NCBI GenBank assembly: GCA_900549995.1
Contig: URQQ01000072.1
Coordinates: 1 to 21,327, forward strand
Length of the DNA: 21,327 nt
Source: an uncultured Lachnospiraceae bacterium
Lineage (GTDB): Bacteria; Bacillota; Clostridia; Lachnospirales; Lachnospiraceae
Reading direction: 5' to 3'
A program made the translations under genes and the position numbers. A model generated the notes under the pieces. It was not told the DNA's origin and did no database searches. It saw only the letters and a program-made list of their open reading frames with translations. Every line of letters begins with the position of its first letter. The first letter of the stretch is position 1. This document shows, piece after piece, positions 13,379 through 21,174 of the stretch.

Positions 13379-14275
13379 CTAATTTTTCTCTACTATACTC
13401 AGGGCTATTTCTTTCGCTGCACTGCCAGTTATGTATTCCTTTTGTGAAGGATCCTTAAGATATACAGCAAAATATTCCCTTTGTCCGTCTTTTTCAGTAT
13501 ACCCTGCAAACCATGCCTCTCCATCAGAACCTGATCCAGTTTTTCCATATACCTGCTGCATCCCATTGTCATTTACAAGCATAATTCTTTCCAATATTTC
13601 AATATCTTCACTGCTGAAAATACTTTGCCCTTCAAATATTTTCGCCAAAATCTGTACTTGCTCATAGGGTGAAATTTTCAAAGACGAATTTAACCAAAAA
13701 CCATTTAATTCCTGATATGGATTTATATTACTCCCACCCCATTCAGATATATCACAATTGCCATATTCTAACTCCCTTAACTCCTTGCCCATCTCTTCCT
13801 GTCCTACAGCATCTATAACCTGACGAAAATACCATATACATGATGTCTGAAATGCCTCCTGCAAGGTTAAGTCTCCATTCCATTCCGGGTTTGGATATTC
13901 CGTTCCATTATAGTTCATTGTAGAAGTTTCATCTTTAATAATACCATTGTGTAACCCTGCTAATGCAGACACAATTTTAAATGTTGAATAGGGCGAAGCT
14001 TCTTCTTTTGCTATCTCCCTGTTGTAAAAAGAAACCTTGTTTTCGGATGGATCATACACTACTGCACAGCCAATAATACCGTTAAAGCTACTGCTCAAAT
14101 CAATGCTTTCTTCTATGATATTTTGAGCCTCAATATGCTCTGCCTCAGAATCATCTTCCGACTGTGTGATCTGTTCTGAATCTTTTGTTTCTTCGATCTT
14201 CTCCTTGCCGGAGCATCCCCCCAGTGCCATCAGGCAGACGATTAATACACAAAAAAACTTTAAAAATCTTCCCAT
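13379..14275 (-). CDS. class D beta-lactamase-like lipoprotein
   Basis: A 298-residue serine acyl-enzyme with an N-terminal lipoprotein signal (lipobox ALGG, Cys21) and an acidic linker (24-58). The penicillin-recognising motifs are all present in order: S97-T-F-K100, S145-C-I147 (the S-x-V motif with Ile), Y171-G-N173 and K245-T-G247. FWLNSSLKISPYEQV (193-207) is the class D/BlaR-sensor landmark. It resembles the clostridial class D enzymes, which hydrolyse penicillins, and also the sensor domain of BlaR1; with no membrane helices or protease domain, an enzyme is the better reading. Hydrolytic activity is not proven. The start is the ATG at 14275, one base after the stop of the kinase-like gene, so translation is probably coupled. 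A weak GGGGA site precedes it. Confidence 0.83.
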   Translation of the reverse strand: MGRFLKFFCVLIVCLMALGGCSGKEKIEETKDSEQITQSEDDSEAEHIEAQNIIEESIDLSSSFNGIIGCAVVYDPSENKVSFYNREIAKEEASPYSTFKIVSALAGLHNGIIKDETSTMNYNGTEYPNPEWNGDLTLQEAFQTSCIWYFRQVIDAVGQEEMGKELRELEYGNCDISEWGGSNINPYQELNGFWLNSSLKISPYEQVQILAKIFEGQSIFSSEDIEILERIMLVNDNGMQQVYGKTGSGSDGEAWFAGYTEKDGQREYFAVYLKDPSQKEYITGSAAKEIALSIVEKN

Positions 14276-14276
14276 T

Positions 14277-14942
14277 CTATTTTCCCCGCTGCTTCTTATT
14301 GGGAACATGAATCATAAGCTTATCTGCCGTTAAGTCAGACCTCTCCCCATTTACAATCACATCCACGTGGTTCCATATTTCCTCCTCCAAAAATAAAGGA
14401 AGTGTCAGGGAATCCCACCAGTCGGCGAATTTTGTGACAGACTCGACAGTGCCGCCATTTTCCCCATTCGCAATATCTCTTTGCACAACACGGTTCCTGG
14501 CAATCTCCGGCTCTGTGTCTACCCAAATGGAATATGACGCAGCTGCCCGCATTGTTCTTCTGCACGCTCCCATGCCCTCGATGATGAGCGCCCTGTCAGG
14601 ATCGACGTTGATGAATCCCGGGCGGTTTTCTTTTATCCAGCCAGTCGGCCTATAAGCAATCCGCTTTCCGTCAAGCCATGGATTTATAATCCCTGCAAGC
14701 ATCTCATCATCCCAGTGGACAGGATCCGCGCACCAGCTTACATCATCTGTATGAACCAGATCTGCATGCAGCAGATCTGAAAGCTTTGTGGCTAAGGTCG
14801 TCTTTCCTGAACCCGCTGCCCCATCAATGAGTATCAATGGCCTGGGCGCATGCTTTAATATCTGGGCAGTCAGATTGGACAGTGTTTCCTCTGACCACGA
14901 ATTTATTTCAAGTGACGGCAGTTTCGTTAATGTTTGATTCAT
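14277..14942 (-). CDS. P-loop nucleoside/nucleotide kinase-like protein
   Basis: A 221-residue soluble ATPase-fold protein. The Walker A loop is GAAGSGKTT (41-49), preceded by the strand PLILID. TDDVSWCADPVHW (65-77) supplies an acidic pair after strand 2, as in uridine kinase-like and shikimate kinase-like folds. ALIIEGMGACRR (118-129) looks like Walker B. RNRVVQRD (about 153-160) would be a lid. It is annotated in relatives only as a kinase or ATP-binding protein; the substrate is unknown. The open frame has a GTG at 14948 inside the ribosome site, and the ATG at 14942 lies 5 bases after AAGGAG, so I use that. Its stop is one base before the beta-lactamase-like start. Confidence 0.8.
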   Translation of the reverse strand: MNQTLTKLPSLEINSWSEETLSNLTAQILKHAPRPLILIDGAAGSGKTTLATKLSDLLHADLVHTDDVSWCADPVHWDDEMLAGIINPWLDGKRIAYRPTGWIKENRPGFINVDPDRALIIEGMGACRRTMRAAASYSIWVDTEPEIARNRVVQRDIANGENGGTVESVTKFADWWDSLTLPLFLEEEIWNHVDVIVNGERSDLTADKLMIHVPNKKQRGK

Positions 14943-15003
14943 AGGCACTCCTTTTTCATTTTATATTCCCTTTCAATGGTTCCGCAGACTGAGATTTGTC
15001 TTT

Positions 15004-15831
15004 TTACAATACTTTCAAGAGTTCATCATACGGAATCGTCCCGAGCGTAAACTTTTCTAAAGCAATGTATTTTTCCTCCGATTCTGAGTTGATCCTTTTT
15101 AATAATTCTTCGACTAAACCAGTTTCATTCGCAAGTGGCTCATAAATATGCTTTTTATTATGAAAAGCTTCAAAATATCTTAATCCAAATCTTCTCTGTG
15201 ATTCCGCATTGATATGGATTCCGTCTGGATTAGAAAATAAAGCATTACCAGTAACAAAATAGCAGTTTTCATGATTTTCTGCATACTTTTGAAGCTCTTT
15301 GTTAATTTCTTTATATTCTATACATCCTGCTCCAAACGCAGTTTTCCCCAAATAATCACCTAATCCACCTATGATAAAAGGCACATTCTCAATTCCTGGT
15401 TCTTTTCTAAATCCATTTACAATCTCATCAAGTTTTCCATAATATTCTTTATATTTACCACCTTGGCTGTCACTTTCACCTTGATGCCATAATACCGCAA
15501 CAAGTTCACTATTCTCTATTGCATATCTTGTTTCGCTTATCGCATGCCGAAACAGTGTTCCATTCGTATGCCACTCATCAATAGAACTGCCTCCTTCTGC
15601 ACATGGAATTAAACCTATTTTTTCTCCCCTGTTCACATTACACCAGGCTTCCGCAAAAGAAGAAGCTGGCCCTATGCCAGCCACCGTTCTGTCAAAATGA
15701 ACAGGTTCCACCATCATTTGCCATCTTCCGTTTCGTAACATGAAAATTCTCTCATTATAAATTGGTTTAGACTCATGCAAAAAACCACGTCCTGCCATAT
15801 TAGATTGTCCGATTAATAATACCGATTTCAT
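15004..15831 (-). CDS. SGNH-type carbohydrate esterase (sialate O-acetylesterase/SASA family)
   Basis: A 275-residue esterase of the SASA/DUF303 group. Catalytic Ser10 lies in LIGQSNMAGRG, the oxyanion block includes EGGSSIDEW (79-87), WHQGESD (115-121) is diagnostic, and the Asp-His pair is D203 and H206 (NPDGIHI). Family members remove acetyl groups from sialic acid or xylan-type sugars. No signal peptide is present, so it works in the cytoplasm or on imported substrates. AAAGGAA sits 7 bases before the ATG at 15831. Its own promoter, TTGACA-17-TATGCT, lies just upstream at 15863-15891. The gene may also feed the downstream kinase-like gene, as no terminator is clear in the 60-base gap. Confidence 0.88.
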   Translation of the reverse strand: MKSVLLIGQSNMAGRGFLHESKPIYNERIFMLRNGRWQMMVEPVHFDRTVAGIGPASSFAEAWCNVNRGEKIGLIPCAEGGSSIDEWHTNGTLFRHAISETRYAIENSELVAVLWHQGESDSQGGKYKEYYGKLDEIVNGFRKEPGIENVPFIIGGLGDYLGKTAFGAGCIEYKEINKELQKYAENHENCYFVTGNALFSNPDGIHINAESQRRFGLRYFEAFHNKKHIYEPLANETGLVEELLKRINSESEEKYIALEKFTLGTIPYDELLKVL

Positions 15832-15862
15832 AAAAACATTCCTTTCACACTTTCTGATTTAT

Positions 15863-15891
15863 AGCATACGTCCGCACAATCAGATTGTCAA
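15863..15891 (-). promoter_or_regulatory. promoter of the esterase gene
   Basis: Minus-strand -35 TTGACA (15886-15891) is a full consensus and -10 TATGCT (15863-15868) is a good match; spacing is 17 bases. The leader to the ATG at 15831 is about 25 bases. Confidence 0.65.
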
Positions 15892-15929
15892 TCCAGGCAG
15901 CCGCATGTTTTGTACCATTTTCTGCGCAA

Positions 15930-16592
15930 TCATTCCCATTTAAAACGATCCTTCCCGGCACCAATTTCAAAATGATATTTCACAATTCCGGTGCCGATTT
16001 GGGTCATCGGACTATGATCTTTCGCGCTGATGGATACGGTATTTCCATGAGCTTCGATAAAAAAATCCTGTCGGTTAAGGCCTGTCGGGGCCAGAACAGC
16101 CGCATTCATCCCATCCATAAACCATGTATCTTCGCACGGCTTACATAAACTTTCCATACTTTTTGACTTATGCTGCTTCCCGTCTGTGACGCCATAGCCA
16201 ATCGCAATGACGCCAGTTAATTCCTCATCAGGGGCTAACGAAACCGGACATTTTTTCGCATTGTATGAACCTGTGACCCAGCATGAATTGAGACCTTCCT
16301 GCTGAACTTTCAGCATAAGACGTGCTCCATAGTAACCACACATCTCATAAAAACCGTCCTGCTTTTTGGCTGCCAAAGCAATATAATTTTTTACATTCTT
16401 AAATCTCCCAAAGATGGGAACAGGGCTTTTAAATGCCTCCTCATTTTCCGTTACCAGCTGAAAATGCAGCTGTCCCAGCCGGTTACACTGCTCAATTTCC
16501 TCATTCAATGCATCAATGACTGCCGGCGAAAGTGGTTTCGCCGTATAATTTCTAACCGCGTGTCTCGCTCTTATTGCTTCTAATTCTGTCAT
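15930..16592 (-). CDS. nitroreductase family protein
   Basis: A 220-residue FMN-dependent oxidoreductase. The opening RHAVRNYTAKPLS is the FMN-binding Arg-Ser/Asn-x-Arg type start of nitroreductases. YGARLMLKVQQEGLNSCWV (89-107) and GVIAIGYGV (127-135) complete the fold, and APTGLNRQ carries the second half of the flavin site. The unusual extended C-terminus resembles the TM1586-type nitroreductases. It reduces nitro or quinone-type compounds with NAD(P)H. GAGGAGG stands 7 bases before the ATG. It lies about 30 bases after the TetR gene in the same direction, so it is probably the TetR target, expressed when an inducer lifts repression at the inverted repeat at 17250-17292. Confidence 0.9.
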   Translation of the reverse strand: MTELEAIRARHAVRNYTAKPLSPAVIDALNEEIEQCNRLGQLHFQLVTENEEAFKSPVPIFGRFKNVKNYIALAAKKQDGFYEMCGYYGARLMLKVQQEGLNSCWVTGSYNAKKCPVSLAPDEELTGVIAIGYGVTDGKQHKSKSMESLCKPCEDTWFMDGMNAAVLAPTGLNRQDFFIEAHGNTVSISAKDHSPMTQIGTGIVKYHFEIGAGKDRFKWE

Positions 16593-16624
16593 AATAAATC
16601 CTCCTCTTTTCTCTCAAAATCATG

Positions 16625-17230
16625 CTACAGTATTACTTTGTTCAGCAGTATCCTCTCTGTAAGAGCGCCCCAGTCACCATTTTCATATTGTATCCCTTTC
16701 ATGTTGGCCATTGCTGCCAGTCCATGCACAGTTGCCCACATGACCAGAAGATCATCCCTTAATTCTGCCTCATCAATGTTTAGTTCCCTCAATCCTCTTT
16801 TCGCTCCATTTACAAAAATTTCAAAGGGAGTAAAATTTCCATTCCATATAATCTCAGTTTCTTTGATCTGAATATCCAGATACTCACTGTCAAATAAGAA
16901 ATTGAAATAGTGCGGATACTTTGCAAAGAATTCTACATAGGCGACGCCCATAGAAATCATAATATAATGACAGGGATTCTCTTCAACTGCCTGTTTCAGG
17001 GCAGTTGAAAATCTGTCTATCACATAAGCGTACATTCCCTTAAGCAGTTCATCAATATTTCCAAAATGATTATAGCAGGCCGCCGCCGATACCCCTACGT
17101 TCTTTGCCACCTTCCGCAGGGAAAACTTTTCAATCCCTTCCTCATGAATCAGTTCAATTCCCTGCTCAATCAGTGTTTCTTTTAAATTACCAAAATGATA
17201 TGCCTTTTTCCCGCTTGTATCTGTGTTCAT
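16625..17230 (-). CDS. TetR/AcrR family transcriptional regulator
   Basis: A 201-residue repressor. The helix-turn-helix (about 28-65) reads EGIEKFSLRKVAKNVGVSAA then ACYNHFGNIDELL. The C-terminal half (LLVMWATVHGLAAMANMKG) is of the WHG-like TetR_C group. The frame opens at 17263, but GGAGGG sits 7 bases before the ATG at 17230, and the predicted transcription start near 17259 lies below the earlier start, so the ATG is right. It heads an operon with nitroreductase. The promoter is embedded in a perfect inverted repeat, so it almost certainly represses itself together with nitroreductase. The inducing ligand is unknown. Confidence 0.9.
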   Translation of the reverse strand: MNTDTSGKKAYHFGNLKETLIEQGIELIHEEGIEKFSLRKVAKNVGVSAAACYNHFGNIDELLKGMYAYVIDRFSTALKQAVEENPCHYIMISMGVAYVEFFAKYPHYFNFLFDSEYLDIQIKETEIIWNGNFTPFEIFVNGAKRGLRELNIDEAELRDDLLVMWATVHGLAAMANMKGIQYENGDWGALTERILLNKVIL

Positions 17231-17249
17231 ATTATATCCCTCCAAATAA

Positions 17250-17292
17250 ACAGGTGTTAACATGCATTATAATCCTACATGTTAACACCTGT
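17250..17292. promoter_or_regulatory. 43-bp inverted repeat operator around the tetR promoter
   Basis: ACAGGTGTTAACATG (17250-17264) and CATGTTAACACCTGT (17278-17292) are perfect 15-base inverted arms, 13 bases apart. Each arm has its own TGTTAACA core, so they may be two operators. The spacer and right arm hold the minus-strand promoter: -35 TTGACA (17290-17295) and -10 TATAAT (17266-17271), 18 bases apart. The TetR protein at 16625-17230 is the probable binder. Confidence 0.8.
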
Positions 17293-17352
17293 CAATATAA
17301 ATCTCCGATCATCCCAGATATTTTTTTCAGTACCAGCACCAAGTACAGCCGC

Positions 17353-18141
17353 TTACTTTACATCCCGCTTCTGAAAAAGCAATATAGATATCCCTATCAC
17401 ACAGGCTGTCAGCAGAACTGCAAAGCATACCGATCCAACCGTCTGCAGCAAAGGCACCGAACCATTCATCATAAGCTGGTTACTCCAATATGACGGCAGA
17501 AGCCTGGAAAGAAAACTGGATGAACCTGCCAGATAATTGACCGCATACATCACTATGATAGTCAGTACGAACGTAATAAATGGATTTGCAAACAGTCCCG
17601 CAAGAAATGTCATTCCAATCAATATGATATAAACCAGCATCTGCAGGACGATGGATGCCATGATGCCCCAACCGGATAATCCATCTATCGTTGCCCCAAA
17701 GGTTCCCGTTTCCATTGCGGAGTGGGAAACAAACATATAATAAGAGACAATGCAGGCCAGAAGCGTCCCGGCAATCGCGGCTGCGGCAGCAAGTACGGTC
17801 GAAAGATATTTTCCCATGACTACAGTGGACCGTCTCCCGATCCGAAGAAGCATCAGTTTGATCTGTCCCCTCTCAATCTCCCCGGAGAACTGAAATGCCG
17901 CGAATAAGATCAGCAGGATTCCCATGATTCCCAGACCGGAAAGTACATTCCAGACGACGAACACAAAGTCCATGCAGGAATACGCATCCACACTGCCTGC
18001 GGTCAGATTCAGTGCTATGATTCCCCTGGAGTATCCAAAGGTGATCACAATGGAAAGCAGCATGGGAATGAACATCATCAGGCTGCTTTTCCGATGGCAG
18101 TTCTTATAAAGTTCCGTTTTCATTACTTGTAATAAACTCAT
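17353..18141 (-). CDS. ABC transporter permease, ABC-2 type
   Basis: A 262-residue membrane protein with about six membrane helices. The first follows a basic head (ELYKNCHRKSSLMMF). A cytoplasmic loop GEIERGQIKLMLLRIGRRST is the conserved ABC-2 coupling stretch, and then come helices near 113-135, 161-180, 185-205 and 235-255. It fits the BcrB/LanFG-like permeases that move peptides or antibiotics out of the membrane. It starts 10 bases after the ATPase stop, with AGGAGGGG close before the ATG at 18141. It is last in the run after the 26-residue peptide and the ATPase. The LytTR two-component genes upstream suggest peptide-responsive control, as in bacteriocin immunity systems; the substrate is unknown. 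Confidence 0.88.
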   Translation of the reverse strand: MSLLQVMKTELYKNCHRKSSLMMFIPMLLSIVITFGYSRGIIALNLTAGSVDAYSCMDFVFVVWNVLSGLGIMGILLILFAAFQFSGEIERGQIKLMLLRIGRRSTVVMGKYLSTVLAAAAAIAGTLLACIVSYYMFVSHSAMETGTFGATIDGLSGWGIMASIVLQMLVYIILIGMTFLAGLFANPFITFVLTIIVMYAVNYLAGSSSFLSRLLPSYWSNQLMMNGSVPLLQTVGSVCFAVLLTACVIGISILLFQKRDVK

Positions 18142-18151
18142 CTTTCCCCTC

Positions 18152-18865
18152 CTAACGCATCAGTTCCACAAGGGATCTTCCCTCATCTGTCATGTTTTTA
18201 CAGGTATCAGAATACTTGATCGTTCCTTCGCTTAACACTGCAATATCGTCCGCAAGGTCACACACTTCGTTGAGCTGATGGCTGGAAAAAATAATAGAAG
18301 TATGATTTTCCCTGCACAATTGCTGAAGCAGTTTTTTGACATCTTCGATGCCTACCGGGTCAAGTCCTACAAACGGCTCATCCAGTACCAGCAGATCTGG
18401 CTTTGTGATCAGTGTCTGCGCCAATGCCAGACGCTGCTTCATGCCAAAGGAGAAGGAACGGACACTTTTCTTTCCGGCATTTTCCAGTCCCACGAAGGAA
18501 AGTAATTCCTTAATCCGTTGATTCTGCCTTGAAACCTCCACCGCTTTTGTCAGCATCATAATTGTTTTCATATTCTGAAAAGCGGTCATATCGTCATAGA
18601 AACTTACATCCACCAGTGAACCTATCTTTGACTTCATCCGTTCACTGGAAGCATCCATCTTCTCTCCGTAAAAAAATATCTCTCCCTGATAATTAGTATT
18701 CAGGCCAAGCACTGACTTCATCAGAGTTGTCTTTCCCGCTCCATTCTTTCCAATCAACCCCAGAATATGCCCTCGCTGAACCTGAAAAGTGACATCCTTC
18801 AGAACAGGGAACTTCTTATATCCTTTCTGCAAATGCCGTATTTCCAATATCACATTTTCTTTCAT
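18152..18865 (-). CDS. ABC transporter ATP-binding protein, BcrA-like
   Basis: A 237-residue ABC ATPase. Walker A is GKNGAGKTT (39-47), the signature is SFGMKQR (139-145, with F-G-M in place of SGGQ, as in BcrA-like exporters), Walker B is LLVLDEP (158-164) and the switch His is H196 in SSHQ. It binds ATP and drives the permease encoded next. The frame opens at 18886, but AGGAGG lies 8 bases before the ATG at 18865. That site also overlaps the last codons of the 26-residue peptide gene (stop 18883-18885), so the two are closely coupled. Confidence 0.94.
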   Translation of the reverse strand: MKENVILEIRHLQKGYKKFPVLKDVTFQVQRGHILGLIGKNGAGKTTLMKSVLGLNTNYQGEIFFYGEKMDASSERMKSKIGSLVDVSFYDDMTAFQNMKTIMMLTKAVEVSRQNQRIKELLSFVGLENAGKKSVRSFSFGMKQRLALAQTLITKPDLLVLDEPFVGLDPVGIEDVKKLLQQLCRENHTSIIFSSHQLNEVCDLADDIAVLSEGTIKYSDTCKNMTDEGRSLVELMR

Positions 18866-18882
18866 ATTTACTTCCTCCTGAT

Positions 18883-18963
18883 TCACCTTTCTCTAAAATA
18901 GATAAGCACTGCCAGAATCAGCAGCGCAGCCAGTATGAAAATCGCAATCATCATTGCCCACAT
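18883..18963 (-). CDS. 26-residue single-helix membrane peptide
   Basis: A short frame with a strong AAAGGAGG ribosome binding site 7 bases before the ATG at 18963. The product begins MWAMMIAIFILAALLIL and ends IYFRER, one hydrophobic helix with a basic tail, so it should sit in the membrane with the C-terminus inside. Its TGA lies 17 bases before the ABC ATPase start, and the ATPase ribosome site begins right after it. It is too short for normal gene callers. It has no leader-like cleavage motif, so it looks like an accessory or regulatory peptide of the transporter rather than a classical bacteriocin precursor. That function is inference; the coding call rests on the ribosome site, hydrophobic pattern and tight spacing. 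Confidence 0.7.
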   Translation of the reverse strand: MWAMMIAIFILAALLILAVLIYFRER

Positions 18964-18999
18964 TCTCTGACCTCCTTTACTCTTTTTGTACTTTAACAT

Positions 19000-19027
19000 A
19001 AAAAAAGACAGCCACCCCAACTGTCCT
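19000..19027 (-). terminator. intrinsic terminator after the sensor kinase
   Basis: On the minus strand GACAG (19021-19025) and CTGTC (19007-19011) form the stem, extended by G-U pairs, with a G-rich loop followed by seven T. It ends the two-component transcript about 30 bases past the kinase stop and lies just upstream of the 26-residue peptide gene. Confidence 0.65.
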
Positions 19028-19046
19028 CAAAACAACGGGTAACTGT
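19016..19046 (-). promoter_or_regulatory. candidate LytTR binding direct repeat
   Basis: Read on the minus strand, ACAGTTACC and ACAGTTGGG are 9-base direct repeats with a 13-base gap, the spacing used by LytTR (AgrA-type) response regulators. The second copy fits the LytTR consensus well and the first partly. The pair lies just upstream of the peptide-ABC genes and overlaps the terminator stem. Confidence 0.4.
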
Positions 19047-19057
19047 CCCTCAAAATT

Positions 19058-20362
19058 TTACTGGTAAAAGAGCATCACGCTCACTGTAAAAATGGAATTG
19101 CTGTATTCATATTTCATGGTTCCCTGATACTTTTTCACAGCCGTCTCTACACTTTGGATACCCCATCCATGCTGCAGGCTATCCTGTTTGGAAGTGATGA
19201 GCTTTCCGTTTCGAATGACTGGCGCCGATTCGCTGGTATTGGATATCCGCAGGATGATAAACTGATGAATTCTCCGCATTGTCACTGAAAGATTCCGCTT
19301 TTTGTTCTCCTGCTGCCTTGTACAGGCCTCTATAGCATTATCCAGCAGGTTGGTCAGAATGGTGCACAAATCAACCGGATCGATGGCGCAGTCTTTCGGG
19401 TACTCCGCATGAATCTGCATTTCAATGTCCTGCCGTCTCGCGTACTCTGCTTTCTGGCTCAGAATATAATCGACTGCATCAATCCCCGTATGACGCTCTA
19501 TGGCAGATTCTGACATGCTACTTAACTTTTGGAGATACTCCTTCGCATCCGATATTTTCCCCTCTGTAATGTAAGCCTGCAGCAGAGCGAAATGGTTCCT
19601 CATATCGTGATATAATTTCGCATTGGATTCATAGGCTTCCTGTGCTGTCTGATAATTTTGTTCTAATAACAAAGCCTGCTGTGCTGCATAAGCTTTCTCC
19701 CGGTTCACTTCCCGAAGCCTATAATAAAAATAAACGGTACATCCAATAAAAACCAGACTGATTCCCAATACAGCCTGAAGGATATCCGGTTTCCAGTTTA
19801 AATCTTCCAGCAGATTCATCTGCCATACTGAAACCCCAGTAAAACATAAAACCGAGCAGATTAATAGTATAGGAGATGCTTTCAGTTTTACGGAATACTT
19901 TTTTAATAAAAAACACAGACACACAACGATCGTAATATCTATCACCTTAAAAGCAATCAGAATATAAATTCTGATCAGATGAAATCCCGACTGCATCTGC
20001 AGAACCAGATCCCCCAGTCCCATCATTTTCATGCATGTCAAGAAAGAACCTTCTACCAGATTTAATCCCGTAATATATATAATTGCCATAGAAAGAAACC
20101 CGCCGAATTTTCCCTGATACAAAATGCACGCGCCAAGAGCCAATGCGAACATGCTATAAACCTGTGTGGCAAAGCTGATCGAAAGATTCACAAAATTAAG
20201 CAAAAGAATGCCCGAAGCAATCACAGCAGATACTGCCAGAAAGAGAATTCTGTGCTTTTTATGAGGAAACTGTTCTTCCGCTAGCGTATGCAGAACTGTA
20301 AAATACAGGATTACCTCAATGGACGTTACCAGCCATTCTGCCAAAACATTGACTGTCATCAT
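19058..20362 (-). CDS. sensor histidine kinase, GHKL/AgrC-like
   Basis: A 434-residue membrane sensor. Residues 1-215 form about six or seven helices. The kinase part has the AgrC-type phosphoacceptor H252 in KLYHDMRNHFALL, the N-box N338-LLDN342 (TNLLDNAIEAC) and a G-box HGWGIQSV (398-405). This class senses peptide or membrane signals and phosphorylates a LytTR response regulator. The ATG at 20362 overlaps the response regulator stop by the ATGA form, giving tight translational coupling; a GGGGGA site lies 6 bases upstream. The terminator at 19000-19027 ends the transcript. The adjacent ABC genes are the likely output. Confidence 0.92.
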   Translation of the reverse strand: MMTVNVLAEWLVTSIEVILYFTVLHTLAEEQFPHKKHRILFLAVSAVIASGILLLNFVNLSISFATQVYSMFALALGACILYQGKFGGFLSMAIIYITGLNLVEGSFLTCMKMMGLGDLVLQMQSGFHLIRIYILIAFKVIDITIVVCLCFLLKKYSVKLKASPILLICSVLCFTGVSVWQMNLLEDLNWKPDILQAVLGISLVFIGCTVYFYYRLREVNREKAYAAQQALLLEQNYQTAQEAYESNAKLYHDMRNHFALLQAYITEGKISDAKEYLQKLSSMSESAIERHTGIDAVDYILSQKAEYARRQDIEMQIHAEYPKDCAIDPVDLCTILTNLLDNAIEACTRQQENKKRNLSVTMRRIHQFIILRISNTSESAPVIRNGKLITSKQDSLQHGWGIQSVETAVKKYQGTMKYEYSNSIFTVSVMLFYQ

Positions 20363-21078
20363 ATCTGTTCCCCCCAGAATCTGAGCATCGTCTCTTTAAA
20401 TTCTGACAGATTAGCTCTGCTGATTGTGAGATGCCGTTCATCCGGGAAGAGGATTTCCGCCCCATCTATACCAATCACATTCGCCAGATTCACGATACAT
20501 CCCCGGTCCGCAAAATAAAAATACTCTTCATTCAACTCATCAAAGACTGTTGAGAGCGTTTTTCGGACGGAAATGGTGTTTCCATCCTTCAGGTAAAATA
20601 CCGCATATTTTCCATTTTTCAGTATATAAAGGATCTTCCGGTAAGGAGTGAGCTCCACATGATTCTTCACTTCTACCCGGTAAACTTCGTCCCGTTCCAG
20701 ATCATATAATTTGTAAAAATCATGCAGTGCGTCCGGCAGTTTTTCTTCTATTACCGCCTTTGGAATATAACGGAATACGGAAAATTCATAAGCCTTTATG
20801 GCATACTCCAAATGAGAAGTAATGAAGATAATCCTGCCTGCCGGCATCTTATCATGAATGACTTCTGCCAGTTCCATGCCGTCAATCCCCGGCATCTCAA
20901 TATCCAAAAGAAACAGGTCATAAAAAAAGCCATCCTGCAGATCATAGAGCAGATTTTCACCGGACTGGTATGAGTGAAATCTGCAGTCAACACAATTCAT
21001 CCGAAAAAACTGCGCCGCTGTCTTCTCTATATAATTGGCTGTAGATTGTTCATCGTCACATACGGCTATTCGCAGCAC
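20359..21078 (-). CDS. LytTR family response regulator, GTG start
   Basis: A 239-residue two-component regulator. The receiver domain (1-120) has the acidic pair D8, D9 in IAVCDDE, the phosphoacceptor D59 in FLLDIEMPG and a switch Thr/Ser in IIFITSH. The LytTR DNA-binding domain occupies about 135-237. The frame runs to a TTG at 21108, but that codon overlaps the -10 box of the promoter. A GTG at 21078 sits 8 bases after GAGG and gives the family start M-LRIAVCDDE, so I choose it; ATG at 21084 is only 2 bases from the site. It is first in an operon with the kinase. Its target is probably the peptide-ABC gene set. Confidence 0.92.
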   Translation of the reverse strand: MLRIAVCDDEQSTANYIEKTAAQFFRMNCVDCRFHSYQSGENLLYDLQDGFFYDLFLLDIEMPGIDGMELAEVIHDKMPAGRIIFITSHLEYAIKAYEFSVFRYIPKAVIEEKLPDALHDFYKLYDLERDEVYRVEVKNHVELTPYRKILYILKNGKYAVFYLKDGNTISVRKTLSTVFDELNEEYFYFADRGCIVNLANVIGIDGAEILFPDERHLTISRANLSEFKETMLRFWGEQI

Positions 21079-21107
21079 TGTCATCACCTCGCCTGTAATT
21101 TTTTCCA

Positions 21108-21136
21108 ATTATACCGCATTTTCCGGATAATCTCAA
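21108..21136 (-). promoter_or_regulatory. promoter of the two-component operon
   Basis: Minus-strand -35 TTGAGA (21131-21136) and consensus -10 TATAAT (21108-21113) lie 17 bases apart. Transcription would begin near 21101, leaving a leader of about 20 bases before the GTG at 21078. Confidence 0.7.
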
Positions 21137-21174
21137 ATCCCTGAAAATGATATAGGCTGTAGGTGTAGTATTTA

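Noticed and set aside
17293..17352. Possible terminator after the ABC permease.
   Set aside because: Small GTAC inverted pairs are present, but the minus strand is followed by A rather than T, so no intrinsic terminator is supported.
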